A DNA stretch of 9,092 nt from an uncultured Porphyromonas sp. (GTDB lineage: Bacteria > Bacteroidota > Bacteroidia > Bacteroidales > Porphyromonadaceae): NCBI RefSeq assembly GCF_934359325.1, contig NZ_CAKRLH010000057.1, positions 1 to 9,092 on the forward strand, written 5' to 3'. Below are positions 1 through 5,787 of this stretch, one piece after another. The notes under the pieces are model-generated. The model searched no databases. It saw only the letters and a list, made by a program, of their open reading frames with translations, and was not told the origin of the DNA. How positions within the stretch are numbered: position 1 is the stretch's first letter; each line of letters opens with the position of its first letter. The position numbers and the translations under genes are program-made.

Positions 1-23
1 GGTCAGGATGACTAAGCAACCTC

Positions 24-56
24 GGCTCTCTGCATAAGTGACTGTGCACCAGAGCC
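24..56. repeat. Imperfect inverted repeat at the left edge
   Basis: GGCTCT at 24-29 is complementary to AGAGCC at 51-56, and inside it TGCA at 31-34 can pair with TGCA at 45-48, leaving a ten-base loop and small bulges. No T-run follows on either strand, so I do not call it an intrinsic terminator. It may be the 3' end of a transcript whose gene lies left of the window. Confidence 0.25.
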
Positions 57-60
57 ACTT

Positions 61-98
61 CTAATAGCGGTATTAGTTTCGACTAATACCGCTATTCG
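61..98. repeat. Two-unit palindromic repeat, 22-bp period, folds into a 15-bp hairpin
   Basis: Two 16-bp units, CTAATAGCGGTATTAG (61-76) and CTAATACCGCTATTCG (83-98), are separated by the six bases TTTCGA. Each unit is close to a palindrome by itself, but the units are even better complements of each other: 63-77 pairs with 82-96 over 15 bp around a TTCG tetraloop. The same 16-bp core and the same 22-bp spacing recur at 8476-8535. There is no flanking T-run, so function as a terminator is uncertain. It lies downstream of the minus-strand operon. Confidence 0.75.
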
Positions 99-107
99 TT
101 TACACTA

Positions 108-125
108 AGACCTTTACAAAGGTCT
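108..125 (-). terminator. Hairpin just downstream of the minus-strand operon
   Basis: AGACCTTT (108-115) and AAAGGTCT (118-125) form a perfect inverted repeat, effectively a 7-bp stem with a TACA loop. It starts 23 bases beyond the stop codon of the last minus-strand gene. No uridine run follows it, so it could be an mRNA 3'-end stabiliser or a weak or factor-assisted terminator. Confidence 0.35.
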
Positions 126-148
126 CGTAGGAGTGGTGGTGTGGGAGC

Positions 149-778
149 TTACTCCTTACGGGGGAGGAGCACCCGGTCGGGGGCGTCCGACAGAGGATCG
201 AAGGGGGAGGTGTAGACGATGACGGTGCCGGGGACGAGGGAGAGCATATCGGTGAGGACCGCAGCCGCTTCGCTCCGAGCACGAGAGAGATTCTCAGCCG
301 AGGAGACGCGACGCCGGGCTTCGTCCACTGCCTTGAGTCGCATCTCATTCTCCTGCGTCGTCGAGAGGTGTGGTCCGATGAGATTGGTCCCGAAGTCACG
401 GCTCCAGACATCGACGAGGACGAAGCCGCGGGTCTCATCCTCCAGGACCGCCACCTCAGGCTGAGGAAGTCGGACAAAGAGCGTGTCGCCGAGCTGTACC
501 GCTGCCAGTCGCTCGACATCGAAGTAGATCCTCGTCCGATAATGTCCCACGCCGAAGGCCTCCGTTCGTCCGGTGCGGTACCGGACCGGCACCACCTCCT
601 CGCTCTCCAGCACGGTCACCCGCAGCACATCGCTTATGTCGGTGATGACGGTGTCATAGAGGTGGGAGAGCCGGGTCCGCTCCTTTGCTCTCTCTCCCCG
701 GAGGAGCAGGACGGCTCCGATGATCAGGAGGAGAAGCACCGAGATAACTATGTAGAGCCCTTTTCGCTGCTTACTCAT
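149..778 (-). CDS. DUF4230-like membrane-anchored protein
   Basis: The product is 209 residues long and its function is unknown. The N-terminus is short and basic (MSKQRKG), followed by one strongly hydrophobic helix at about residues 8-26 and a soluble domain, so it is probably anchored in the inner membrane with the domain outside the cytoplasm. The segment with ESEEVVPVRYRTGR, GDTLFVRLPQPEV and a later conserved-looking NLIGPHLSTTQENEMRLKA resembles DUF4230 proteins of Bacteroidetes. I chose the ATG at 778, which overlaps the stop of the upstream gene as ATGAGTAA. An in-frame TTG nine bases earlier is a less likely start. The upstream gene encodes a protein of similar size and domain order, so the two look like tandem paralogues. 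It is the last gene of a three-gene operon. The family assignment is from memory of its pattern, not a search. Confidence 0.75.
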   Translation of the reverse strand: MSKQRKGLYIVISVLLLLIIGAVLLLRGERAKERTRLSHLYDTVITDISDVLRVTVLESEEVVPVRYRTGRTEAFGVGHYRTRIYFDVERLAAVQLGDTLFVRLPQPEVAVLEDETRGFVLVDVWSRDFGTNLIGPHLSTTQENEMRLKAVDEARRRVSSAENLSRARSEAAAVLTDMLSLVPGTVIVYTSPFDPLSDAPDRVLLPRKE

Positions 779-1391
779 GACGGTCAAATGCTATGTGAAC
801 CACCTCGTAGCCTCGGGCGTGGAGTAGCCCGCTGAAGTAGGCGGTCGCCTGACGCTCACCCCTGCGGCAGAGCAGATCGTAGGTGGCACTGCCGGGGCTT
901 AGCCGTGCAGTGGTCCGCTGGGATGCTTCATCCTGCAGCTTCTTTCGTTCCTCAGAGGTGATGGGCCTCTTGGTACCTGTAACCCGCTCGTGGAGTACCT
1001 CAAGCGTGGGAGAGCGGCCGGCGAGCTTCACCTCCACAGGCGGCAGGGTGAGCCAGACCTTCTTCCCCTCCACCCGCACCTTATCGGTACTGAGCCGGCT
1101 CAGATCCAGGTAGGCGATGGCGGTGTGGGTAAAGGAGTAGACGCCGATGCGGTCGCCGGGACGGAGGAGATTATCGACATAGTCCGCCGCCTCGCTGAGG
1201 GAGCGGATGCCGTCGAAGGTGGTGCCGCTGCCGCGGATGACGAAGCTCTCGGTCAGCTCCATCTCCGTCAGCTCAAAGTGCTGGACAGAGCGGATCTCGC
1301 CGAGGATCACCTCTTCGTCCGGGGTGCCCTCACCGCATCCGGCAAGGAGGAGGAGAAGGAGGAGAAGCGAGAGCCTACTTCGTCTCATCAT
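771..1391 (-). CDS. DUF4230-like lipoprotein
   Basis: This 206-residue protein starts with a lipoprotein signal: basic n-region MMRRSR, a run of eight leucines, and a lipobox ending LAGC with the modified cysteine at residue 19. The mature protein should therefore be lipid-anchored in the cell envelope. The body has the layout of DUF4230: an opening strand region near VQHFELTEMELTESFVI, then GDRIGVYSFTHTAIAYLDLSRL, then VEGKKVWLTLPPVEV, and an alpha-helical C-terminal half. Either of two adjacent ATGs (1391 or 1388) could be the start. Both overlap the end of the upstream membrane-protein gene, by 17 or 14 bases, which suggests translational coupling. The downstream gene overlaps this one by eight bases and appears paralogous. 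No molecular function is known to me for this family. Confidence 0.78.
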   Translation of the reverse strand: MMRRSRLSLLLLLLLLAGCGEGTPDEEVILGEIRSVQHFELTEMELTESFVIRGSGTTFDGIRSLSEAADYVDNLLRPGDRIGVYSFTHTAIAYLDLSRLSTDKVRVEGKKVWLTLPPVEVKLAGRSPTLEVLHERVTGTKRPITSEERKKLQDEASQRTTARLSPGSATYDLLCRRGERQATAYFSGLLHARGYEVVHIAFDRHE

Positions 1392-1731
1392 CGGTGGCGG
1401 GAAGCTTCTCCCGGAGGGAGCAGATGAAGAAGAGGACCATCGATGTGATCTCGATGATCAGCCAGGTGGTGAGCTGGAAGTCGGGCACGTAGATAGGATT
1501 GAAGACCGTACCGACGCCCAGCATCAGGATCGCGAGGAGACTGATCCTCGGCTTATCCATCAGCCGCTTGTAGACGTAGTAGAGCGCAATGCCGCAGATC
1601 AGCAGGTGCATCAGGTGCATCACCCACGGCAGCCCGCCGTCAGGCATATCCAGCCGGTCGCCTCTCACCCTCAGGAAGAGTGAGATCAGGCAGGCAAGCG
1701 ACCCGACGGTATAGAAAAACTTATTATTCAT
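1375..1731 (-). CDS. Small four-helix membrane protein, DUF6804-like
   Basis: The product is 118 residues long and almost entirely hydrophobic, with four likely membrane helices near residues 5-21, 35-56, 67-86 and 91-110 and a short charged C-terminal tail (REKLPATDDETK). The order of a helix, a YVYKR linker, a third helix, the motif FNPIYVPD and a final helix beginning TTWLIIE fits the DUF6804 family of small bacterial membrane proteins, whose function is not established. I place the start at the ATG at 1731. The reading frame continues upstream to a TTG at 1752, but that codon overlaps the promoter -7 box and so is unlikely to be translated. It is the first gene of a three-gene overlapping operon with two DUF4230-like envelope proteins. 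Confidence 0.72.
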   Translation of the reverse strand: MNNKFFYTVGSLACLISLFLRVRGDRLDMPDGGLPWVMHLMHLLICGIALYYVYKRLMDKPRISLLAILMLGVGTVFNPIYVPDFQLTTWLIIEITSMVLFFICSLREKLPATDDETK

Positions 1732-1740
1732 ATCCACCGA

Positions 1741-1771
1741 CAAAGGTACCAACTCCCCCGCTTTGCCCCAA
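1741..1771 (-). promoter_or_regulatory. Bacteroidetes-type promoter of the minus-strand operon
   Basis: On the minus strand TTG (1769-1771) is followed after exactly 20 bases by TACCTTTG (1741-1748), a perfect match to the Bacteroidetes -33/-7 layout. Transcription should begin only a few bases beyond the -7 box, near 1734-1737, so the ATG at 1731 would have almost no leader. Confidence 0.72.
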
Positions 1772-1817
1772 TGCTCTGGTCAAGGGGGAGCGAGTGACCA
1801 AGCAATTTTGATCAAGA

Positions 1818-1844
1818 AGAGACAGAAAGAGACAGGGAGAGACA
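1818..1844. repeat. Three AGAGACA direct repeats phased at 10 bp
   Basis: AGAGACA occurs at 1818-1824, 1828-1834 and 1838-1844, so the copies repeat every ten bases, close to one helical turn. They lie between the two divergent transcription units and just upstream of the TACATTTG box at 1864. The layout would suit a protein binding side by side on one DNA face, but it could also be a simple purine-rich repeat. Confidence 0.5.
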
Positions 1845-1863
1845 ACCGCTGTCGCTGAGGTGG

Positions 1864-1871
1864 TACATTTG
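1864..1871 (+). promoter_or_regulatory. Candidate -7 box TACATTTG upstream of the acetyltransferase gene
   Basis: TACATTTG fits the Bacteroidetes TAnnTTTG consensus, but no TTG occurs at 19-21 bases upstream, so only half of the promoter is visible. Transcription from here would give a leader of about 100 bases before the ATG at 1979. Confidence 0.35.
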
Positions 1872-1920
1872 CAGTCACCTACTCGAGGGTCGGGCAAAGG
1901 GTGTGCATTGCAATTTTGAT

Positions 1921-1928
1921 TACCTTTG
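1921..1928 (+). promoter_or_regulatory. Candidate -7 box TACCTTTG upstream of the acetyltransferase gene
   Basis: TACCTTTG is the same perfect -7 octamer that occurs in the better-supported promoters of this window. A -33 TTG is missing at the usual distance. If used, transcription would start near 1934, which rules out the longer reading frame beginning at 1901 and supports translation from 1979. Confidence 0.5.
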
Positions 1929-1978
1929 TCGTGGGGTGTGGGGCTTATTCACATGCACCAAGAGTAGCAAGAGACGAC

Positions 1979-3346
1979 ATGGGTATAAAGAAAGTGTACA
2001 ATAGCAAGCAGGGTCGGTGGTTCAGAAGGCTCCTCGGCATCACGAAGGGCGAGGTGCTGCCTACCCCGCATGAGCTGCGCATCGTGCGCGTGACGAGCAA
2101 GAGTATGCTGCGCGACTTTGTCGAGTATCCCGTGAAGCTCTACAAGGGGAGTCCCTACTACTGCCCGCCGCTCATCGATGGCGATATGGATGCCCTTACG
2201 AAGGGGAAAAATCCTAACCTCGAGCACTGCGACTATGTCTGCTACCTCGCTTACCGAGGCGACCGCATCGTTGGGCGCATCGCCGGGATCATCAACCACA
2301 ACTGCAACGAGCGGTGGCACCAGAATCGCGCCCGCTTCGGCTTCTTTGACTTCGAGGACGACGAGGAGGTGGTCGATGCACTGATGGATGCGGTAAGGAA
2401 GTGGGCCAATGACTATGCTTGCGACGAGCTGGTGGGGCCGCTCGGCTTTACCGACATGGATCGTGAGGGAATCCTGATCGAGGGCTTCAGTCAGGTCGCC
2501 ACCTTCATCGAAGGTTACAATTACCCCTACTACCCCAAGCACATGGATCGGATGGGGTTTGAGAAGGATGTCGACTGGCTCGGCTTCCGCATCATCCCAC
2601 CGCACACCGTGCCGGAGCGGTACCGCAAGGGGGCTGATCTCGTCCGGCGGAGGTACAATCTTGAGGCATTCTTCATTCACGACCGGAAACGCCTCGTGGA
2701 GGAGTATGCGGATGACATCTTCGACCTTTTCAATCGCACCTACAGCAACCTCTATGGCGCCAGCGTCCTCACCAAGGCGGAGACGCAGCAGCTGATCGAC
2801 ACCTTCCTCCCGCTGATCAATACCGACCTCATCGGACTCGTGAGACAGGTCTCGGACGGGAAGCTCGTCGGCTTCGGTGTCGCCATGCCCTCGATCACCA
2901 AGGCGCTGCAGCGCTCTCAGGGTAAGCTCTGGCCCTTTGGCTTCATCCCGATCCTCAAGGCACTAAAGAGCCGGAAAGCGGAGGTGATGGACCTGATGCT
3001 CATCGCTGTCGATCCGGAGTATCAGGGCAAGGGACTGATTGCGCTCATCTTTGAGCTCATGATCCCGGTCGTACAGCAGTATGGCGTCCGCTTCCTCGAG
3101 TCCAATCTGGAGCTGGAGCACAATGTCCACGTGCAGGTGCAGTGGAATTTCTTCCGCAAGATCCACCACAAGACCCACCGCTGCTACGTCACTCCGCTGA
3201 CGGAGAAGGGCGAGGAGCTCGCCAAGAGACGGCGCGAGAAGAGGGCAAAGGAGGAGGAGACACGCAGTGAGGAGCAGCCTAATAGGCTGCTGATGCCGCG
3301 CGCCTCCGTGGAGGAAATGCAGAAATACGAAGGAGAGAATAGCTAA
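1979..3346 (+). CDS. GNAT-superfamily acetyltransferase-like protein
   Basis: The product is 455 residues from the chosen start. It resembles a conserved Bacteroidetes family of unknown substrate that carries a C-terminal GNAT fold. Recognisable parts include the N-terminal region starting ELRIVRVTSK with SPYYCPPLIDGDMD, the central GPLGFTDMDREGILIEGF and YNYPYYPKHMDRMGFEKD blocks, and the acetyl-CoA site around residues 335-355, with strand EVMDLMLIAVDPEY followed by QGKGL. A highly charged tail rich in K, R and E follows the fold. The frame remains open to a GTG at 1901, but the added 26 residues have AT-rich third positions and overlap a -7 box, so I start at ATG 1979. Its stop is immediately followed by the ATG of parE, so the two are probably co-transcribed. 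The substrate cannot be read from the sequence. Confidence 0.82.
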   Translation: MGIKKVYNSKQGRWFRRLLGITKGEVLPTPHELRIVRVTSKSMLRDFVEYPVKLYKGSPYYCPPLIDGDMDALTKGKNPNLEHCDYVCYLAYRGDRIVGRIAGIINHNCNERWHQNRARFGFFDFEDDEEVVDALMDAVRKWANDYACDELVGPLGFTDMDREGILIEGFSQVATFIEGYNYPYYPKHMDRMGFEKDVDWLGFRIIPPHTVPERYRKGADLVRRRYNLEAFFIHDRKRLVEEYADDIFDLFNRTYSNLYGASVLTKAETQQLIDTFLPLINTDLIGLVRQVSDGKLVGFGVAMPSITKALQRSQGKLWPFGFIPILKALKSRKAEVMDLMLIAVDPEYQGKGLIALIFELMIPVVQQYGVRFLESNLELEHNVHVQVQWNFFRKIHHKTHRCYVTPLTEKGEELAKRRREKRAKEEETRSEEQPNRLLMPRASVEEMQKYEGENS

Positions 3347-5242
3347 ATGACCGACGCAGAAGAGAAGCTTACCCCCACACCACTAACATCTACACCTGAC
3401 CCCCTCTACCAGGAGGATAAGATCGTTACCCTCAATCCGATGGAGCACATCCGGCTCCGTCCCGGTATGTACATCGGTAAGCTGGGCGACGGTACCGCTC
3501 CCGACGATGGTATCTACGTGCTCCTAAAGGAGGTGATCGACAACTCCATCGACGAGTATACGATGGGGTACGGCAAGCACATCTACATCACGATCGACGA
3601 GGAGGAGCACCGCCACGTCACCGTCCGCGACCACGGCCGAGGCATCCCTCAGGGCTCTCTCGCTAAGGCTGTAGGTACGATGAATACCGGCGCCAAGTAC
3701 GACAACGAGGTCTTCAAGAAGTCGGTCGGGCTCAATGGTGTCGGGCTTAAGGCGGTCAACGCCCTCTCCACCCGTATGTCTGTCTCCTCCTACCGCGATG
3801 GGACTGTGAAGACAGTCGTCTTCGAGAAGGGGAAGCTCGTCGAGGAGAGCGAGATCTTGCCCGCACCGGGTGAGCACGACGGCACCTTCGTCGACTACTA
3901 CGCAGACCCGGATATTTTCCGCAACTACCGCTACCAGCAGGACTTCGTCCACAGTATGATCCGGATGTATACCTACCTCCAGCCGGGTCTGACGATTCAC
4001 CTCAATGGCACCCGCTTCATCTCCCGGAATGGTCTCCTTGATCTCCTCGAGGACAATATGACAGCCACACCACTCTATCCCATCATCCATCTGCAGGGAG
4101 ACGATATCGAGGTGGCGATCACCCACTCCACCCAGTATGGCGAGGAGTACTACTCTTTCGTTAACGGGCAGAATACGCTCCACGGCGGGACGCATCTGTC
4201 GGCCTTCAAGGAGGCGATCGGCAAGACGGTGAAGGAATTCTTCGACAAGAACTACGACTATAACGACATCCGATCCGGCATCACCGCCGCCATCAGCATC
4301 CGGATCCAGGAGCCGGTCTTTGAGTCGCAGACCAAGACCAAGCTCGGCAGCCGCGAGATCTCCGAGGGCGGCATCTCGATCCAGAAGTTTGTCATCGACT
4401 TCGTCAAGCTACAGCTCGACAACTACCTCCACAAGCACCCCGACACCGCCGAGATCCTGCAGAAGAAGGTGGTCGATAATGAGCGAGAGCGCAAGGCCCT
4501 CCAGGGCATCTCCAAGAAGGCCAAGGAGCGGGTCAAGAAGGCCTCGCTCTACAATAAGAAGCTCCGCGACTGCACCGTCCACTTCAATGATCCCAAGGCT
4601 AAGGATCCGGAGCGCACCGAGATCTTCATCACCGAGGGACTCTCCGCCAGCGGCAGCATCACCCAGAGCCGCGACCCGGAGTACCAGGCGGTCTTCTCTC
4701 TCCGCGGTAAGCCGCTTAACTCGTACGGGCTCTCCAAGAAAGTGGTGTACGAGAATGAGGAATTCAACCTCCTCCAGGCCGCTCTCAATATCGAGAACGG
4801 GCTCGAGGACCTCCGCTACAATCGCGTCATCGTCGCCACGGATGCCGATGTGGACGGCATGCACATACGACTGCTGATCATCACCTTCTTCCTCCAGTTC
4901 TTCCCCGAGCTGATCCGAGAGAATCACGTCTTCATCCTCCAGACGCCCCTCTTCCGTGTGCGAGACCGCCAGGGCAAGGAGATCATCTACTGCTACGACG
5001 AGCGGGAGCGCAATGAGGCGATGAAGAAGATCGGCAAGAGCGCCTCCGTCACCCGATTTAAGGGTCTCGGTGAGATCAAGCCGGAGGAGTTTGGCAACTT
5101 CATCGGCGAGAATATGCGGCTCGACCCCGTGGTGATGAAGAAGGAGGACAACGTCCCCGAGCTGCTGAAGTTCTACATGGGCACCAACAGCCGCGAGCGG
5201 CAGGACTTCATCGTAGAGAACCTTGAGACCGACGATGTCTGA
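3347..5242 (+). CDS. parE: DNA topoisomerase IV subunit B (type IIA, ATPase subunit)
   Basis: This 631-residue protein is the ATPase subunit of a type IIA topoisomerase, which with ParA/ParC-type subunits decatenates and relaxes DNA. The GHKL ATPase shows EVIDNSIDE (Glu62, Asn66), the DHGRGIP loop (95-101) and the GLNGVG glycine box (128-133). The transducer domain carries the QTK loop at 328-330. The TOPRIM domain has the acidic pair DADVDG (Asp499, Asp501) and is followed by TRFKGLGEI near the C-terminus. Length and lack of the large insert of proteobacterial GyrB favour ParE over GyrB; the LRGKPLNSYGL block also fits Bacteroidetes ParE as I remember it. The first TOPRIM motif reads EGLSASGS (430-437), with leucine where EGDSA is expected. 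The gene abuts the upstream acetyltransferase gene, and its TGA shares an A with the coaD start. Confidence 0.93.
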   Translation: MTDAEEKLTPTPLTSTPDPLYQEDKIVTLNPMEHIRLRPGMYIGKLGDGTAPDDGIYVLLKEVIDNSIDEYTMGYGKHIYITIDEEEHRHVTVRDHGRGIPQGSLAKAVGTMNTGAKYDNEVFKKSVGLNGVGLKAVNALSTRMSVSSYRDGTVKTVVFEKGKLVEESEILPAPGEHDGTFVDYYADPDIFRNYRYQQDFVHSMIRMYTYLQPGLTIHLNGTRFISRNGLLDLLEDNMTATPLYPIIHLQGDDIEVAITHSTQYGEEYYSFVNGQNTLHGGTHLSAFKEAIGKTVKEFFDKNYDYNDIRSGITAAISIRIQEPVFESQTKTKLGSREISEGGISIQKFVIDFVKLQLDNYLHKHPDTAEILQKKVVDNERERKALQGISKKAKERVKKASLYNKKLRDCTVHFNDPKAKDPERTEIFITEGLSASGSITQSRDPEYQAVFSLRGKPLNSYGLSKKVVYENEEFNLLQAALNIENGLEDLRYNRVIVATDADVDGMHIRLLIITFFLQFFPELIRENHVFILQTPLFRVRDRQGKEIIYCYDERERNEAMKKIGKSASVTRFKGLGEIKPEEFGNFIGENMRLDPVVMKKEDNVPELLKFYMGTNSRERQDFIVENLETDDV

Positions 5243-5718
5243 TGAGTAAGCCACTGATCGGCCTCTTTGCCGGATCCTTTGACCCCTTTACGATAGGTCA
5301 TGACGACCTTGTCCGCCGCGCCTTAGGGGTGGTGGATGAGCTGCACATCCTCGTGGGTGTCAATGTCGGCAAGCAGTACGACACCACACCCGAGCAGCGG
5401 GTGGAGCAGATCACAAGGCTCTATGCGAGTGAGCCGCGCATCACTGTCACCTCCTATGAGGGACTCACCGCCCACTATGCTCGCCTGGTCGGAGCCACTG
5501 TGCTGGTCCGTGGCATCCGTTCTGTGCGGGATATGGAGACTGAGCGGGAGATGGCGGAGACGCACCTGAGCCACTTCGGACTCGACACGATCTTCCTCTT
5601 CTCCCGCCCCGAGCTCGCCACCATCTCCTCCCACCTCGTCCGGGAGCTCGCCCACTTCGGTGAGGACACCAGCCGTTACCTCCCTTCGCCTCCTGACAGA
5701 GGCGAAGGGGCGGAGTAG
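5242..5718 (+). CDS. coaD: Phosphopantetheine adenylyltransferase
   Basis: CoaD transfers AMP from ATP to 4'-phosphopantetheine, giving dephospho-CoA in the penultimate step of coenzyme A synthesis in the cytoplasm. The 158 residues match the usual length. Near the N-terminus GSFDPFTIGH carries the nucleotidyltransferase TxGH motif (17-20). Lys44 in NVGKQY and the VRGIRSVRD segment around Arg90 fit the substrate sites. ISSHLVRE (128-135) is the C-terminal ATP-binding motif, usually ISSTxVRE, here with His. The start ATG overlaps the parE TGA by one base, so the two are probably translationally coupled. The last ten codons (SPPDRGEGAE) are written on a long hairpin (5682-5709), so the tail may have been added by a palindromic insertion. 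Confidence 0.93.
   Translation: MSKPLIGLFAGSFDPFTIGHDDLVRRALGVVDELHILVGVNVGKQYDTTPEQRVEQITRLYASEPRITVTSYEGLTAHYARLVGATVLVRGIRSVRDMETEREMAETHLSHFGLDTIFLFSRPELATISSHLVRELAHFGEDTSRYLPSPPDRGEGAE
5682..5709 (+). repeat. 11-bp perfect hairpin inside the 3' end of coaD
   Basis: CCCTTCGCCTC (5682-5692) and GAGGCGAAGGG (5699-5709) are perfectly complementary around the six-base loop CTGACA. The stem ends nine bases before the last base of the coaD stop codon. A five-T run appears only about 20 bases further (near 5729-5733), so it is not a classical intrinsic terminator. It could still slow polymerase, protect the mRNA 3' end, or mark an inserted palindrome. Confidence 0.7.
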
Positions 5719-5735
5719 GACAGATAAGTTTTTGG

Positions 5736-5743
5736 TACCTTTG
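5736..5743 (+). promoter_or_regulatory. -7 box TACCTTTG of the carboxynorspermidine synthase gene
   Basis: A perfect TACCTTTG octamer lies between coaD and the next gene, 44 bases before its ATG. No -33 TTG is present at the normal distance. The predicted start near 5749 would give a leader of about 40 AT-rich bases without a Shine-Dalgarno sequence, as is usual in Bacteroidetes. Confidence 0.6.
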
Positions 5744-5787
5744 AGACGATAGATTGTGACACATACACTCAATAGTAGTATCCATAT

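Noticed and set aside
1901..1978. N-terminal extension of the acetyltransferase from GTG, with a lipobox-like VVGC
   Set aside because: The n-region lacks basic residues, third positions are AT-rich unlike the gene body, a TACCTTTG promoter box lies inside it, and the family core starts downstream of the ATG at 1979.
3407..5242. Possibility that the topoisomerase gene is gyrB
   Set aside because: Length, absence of the large TOPRIM-tail insert and the LRGKPLNSYGL block fit Bacteroidetes ParE better, although an alignment would be needed to settle it fully.
4409..5254. A 281-codon minus-strand open frame opposite parE
   Set aside because: It mirrors the codon bias of parE, is Leu/Val/Asp/Glu-rich throughout and resembles no protein family.
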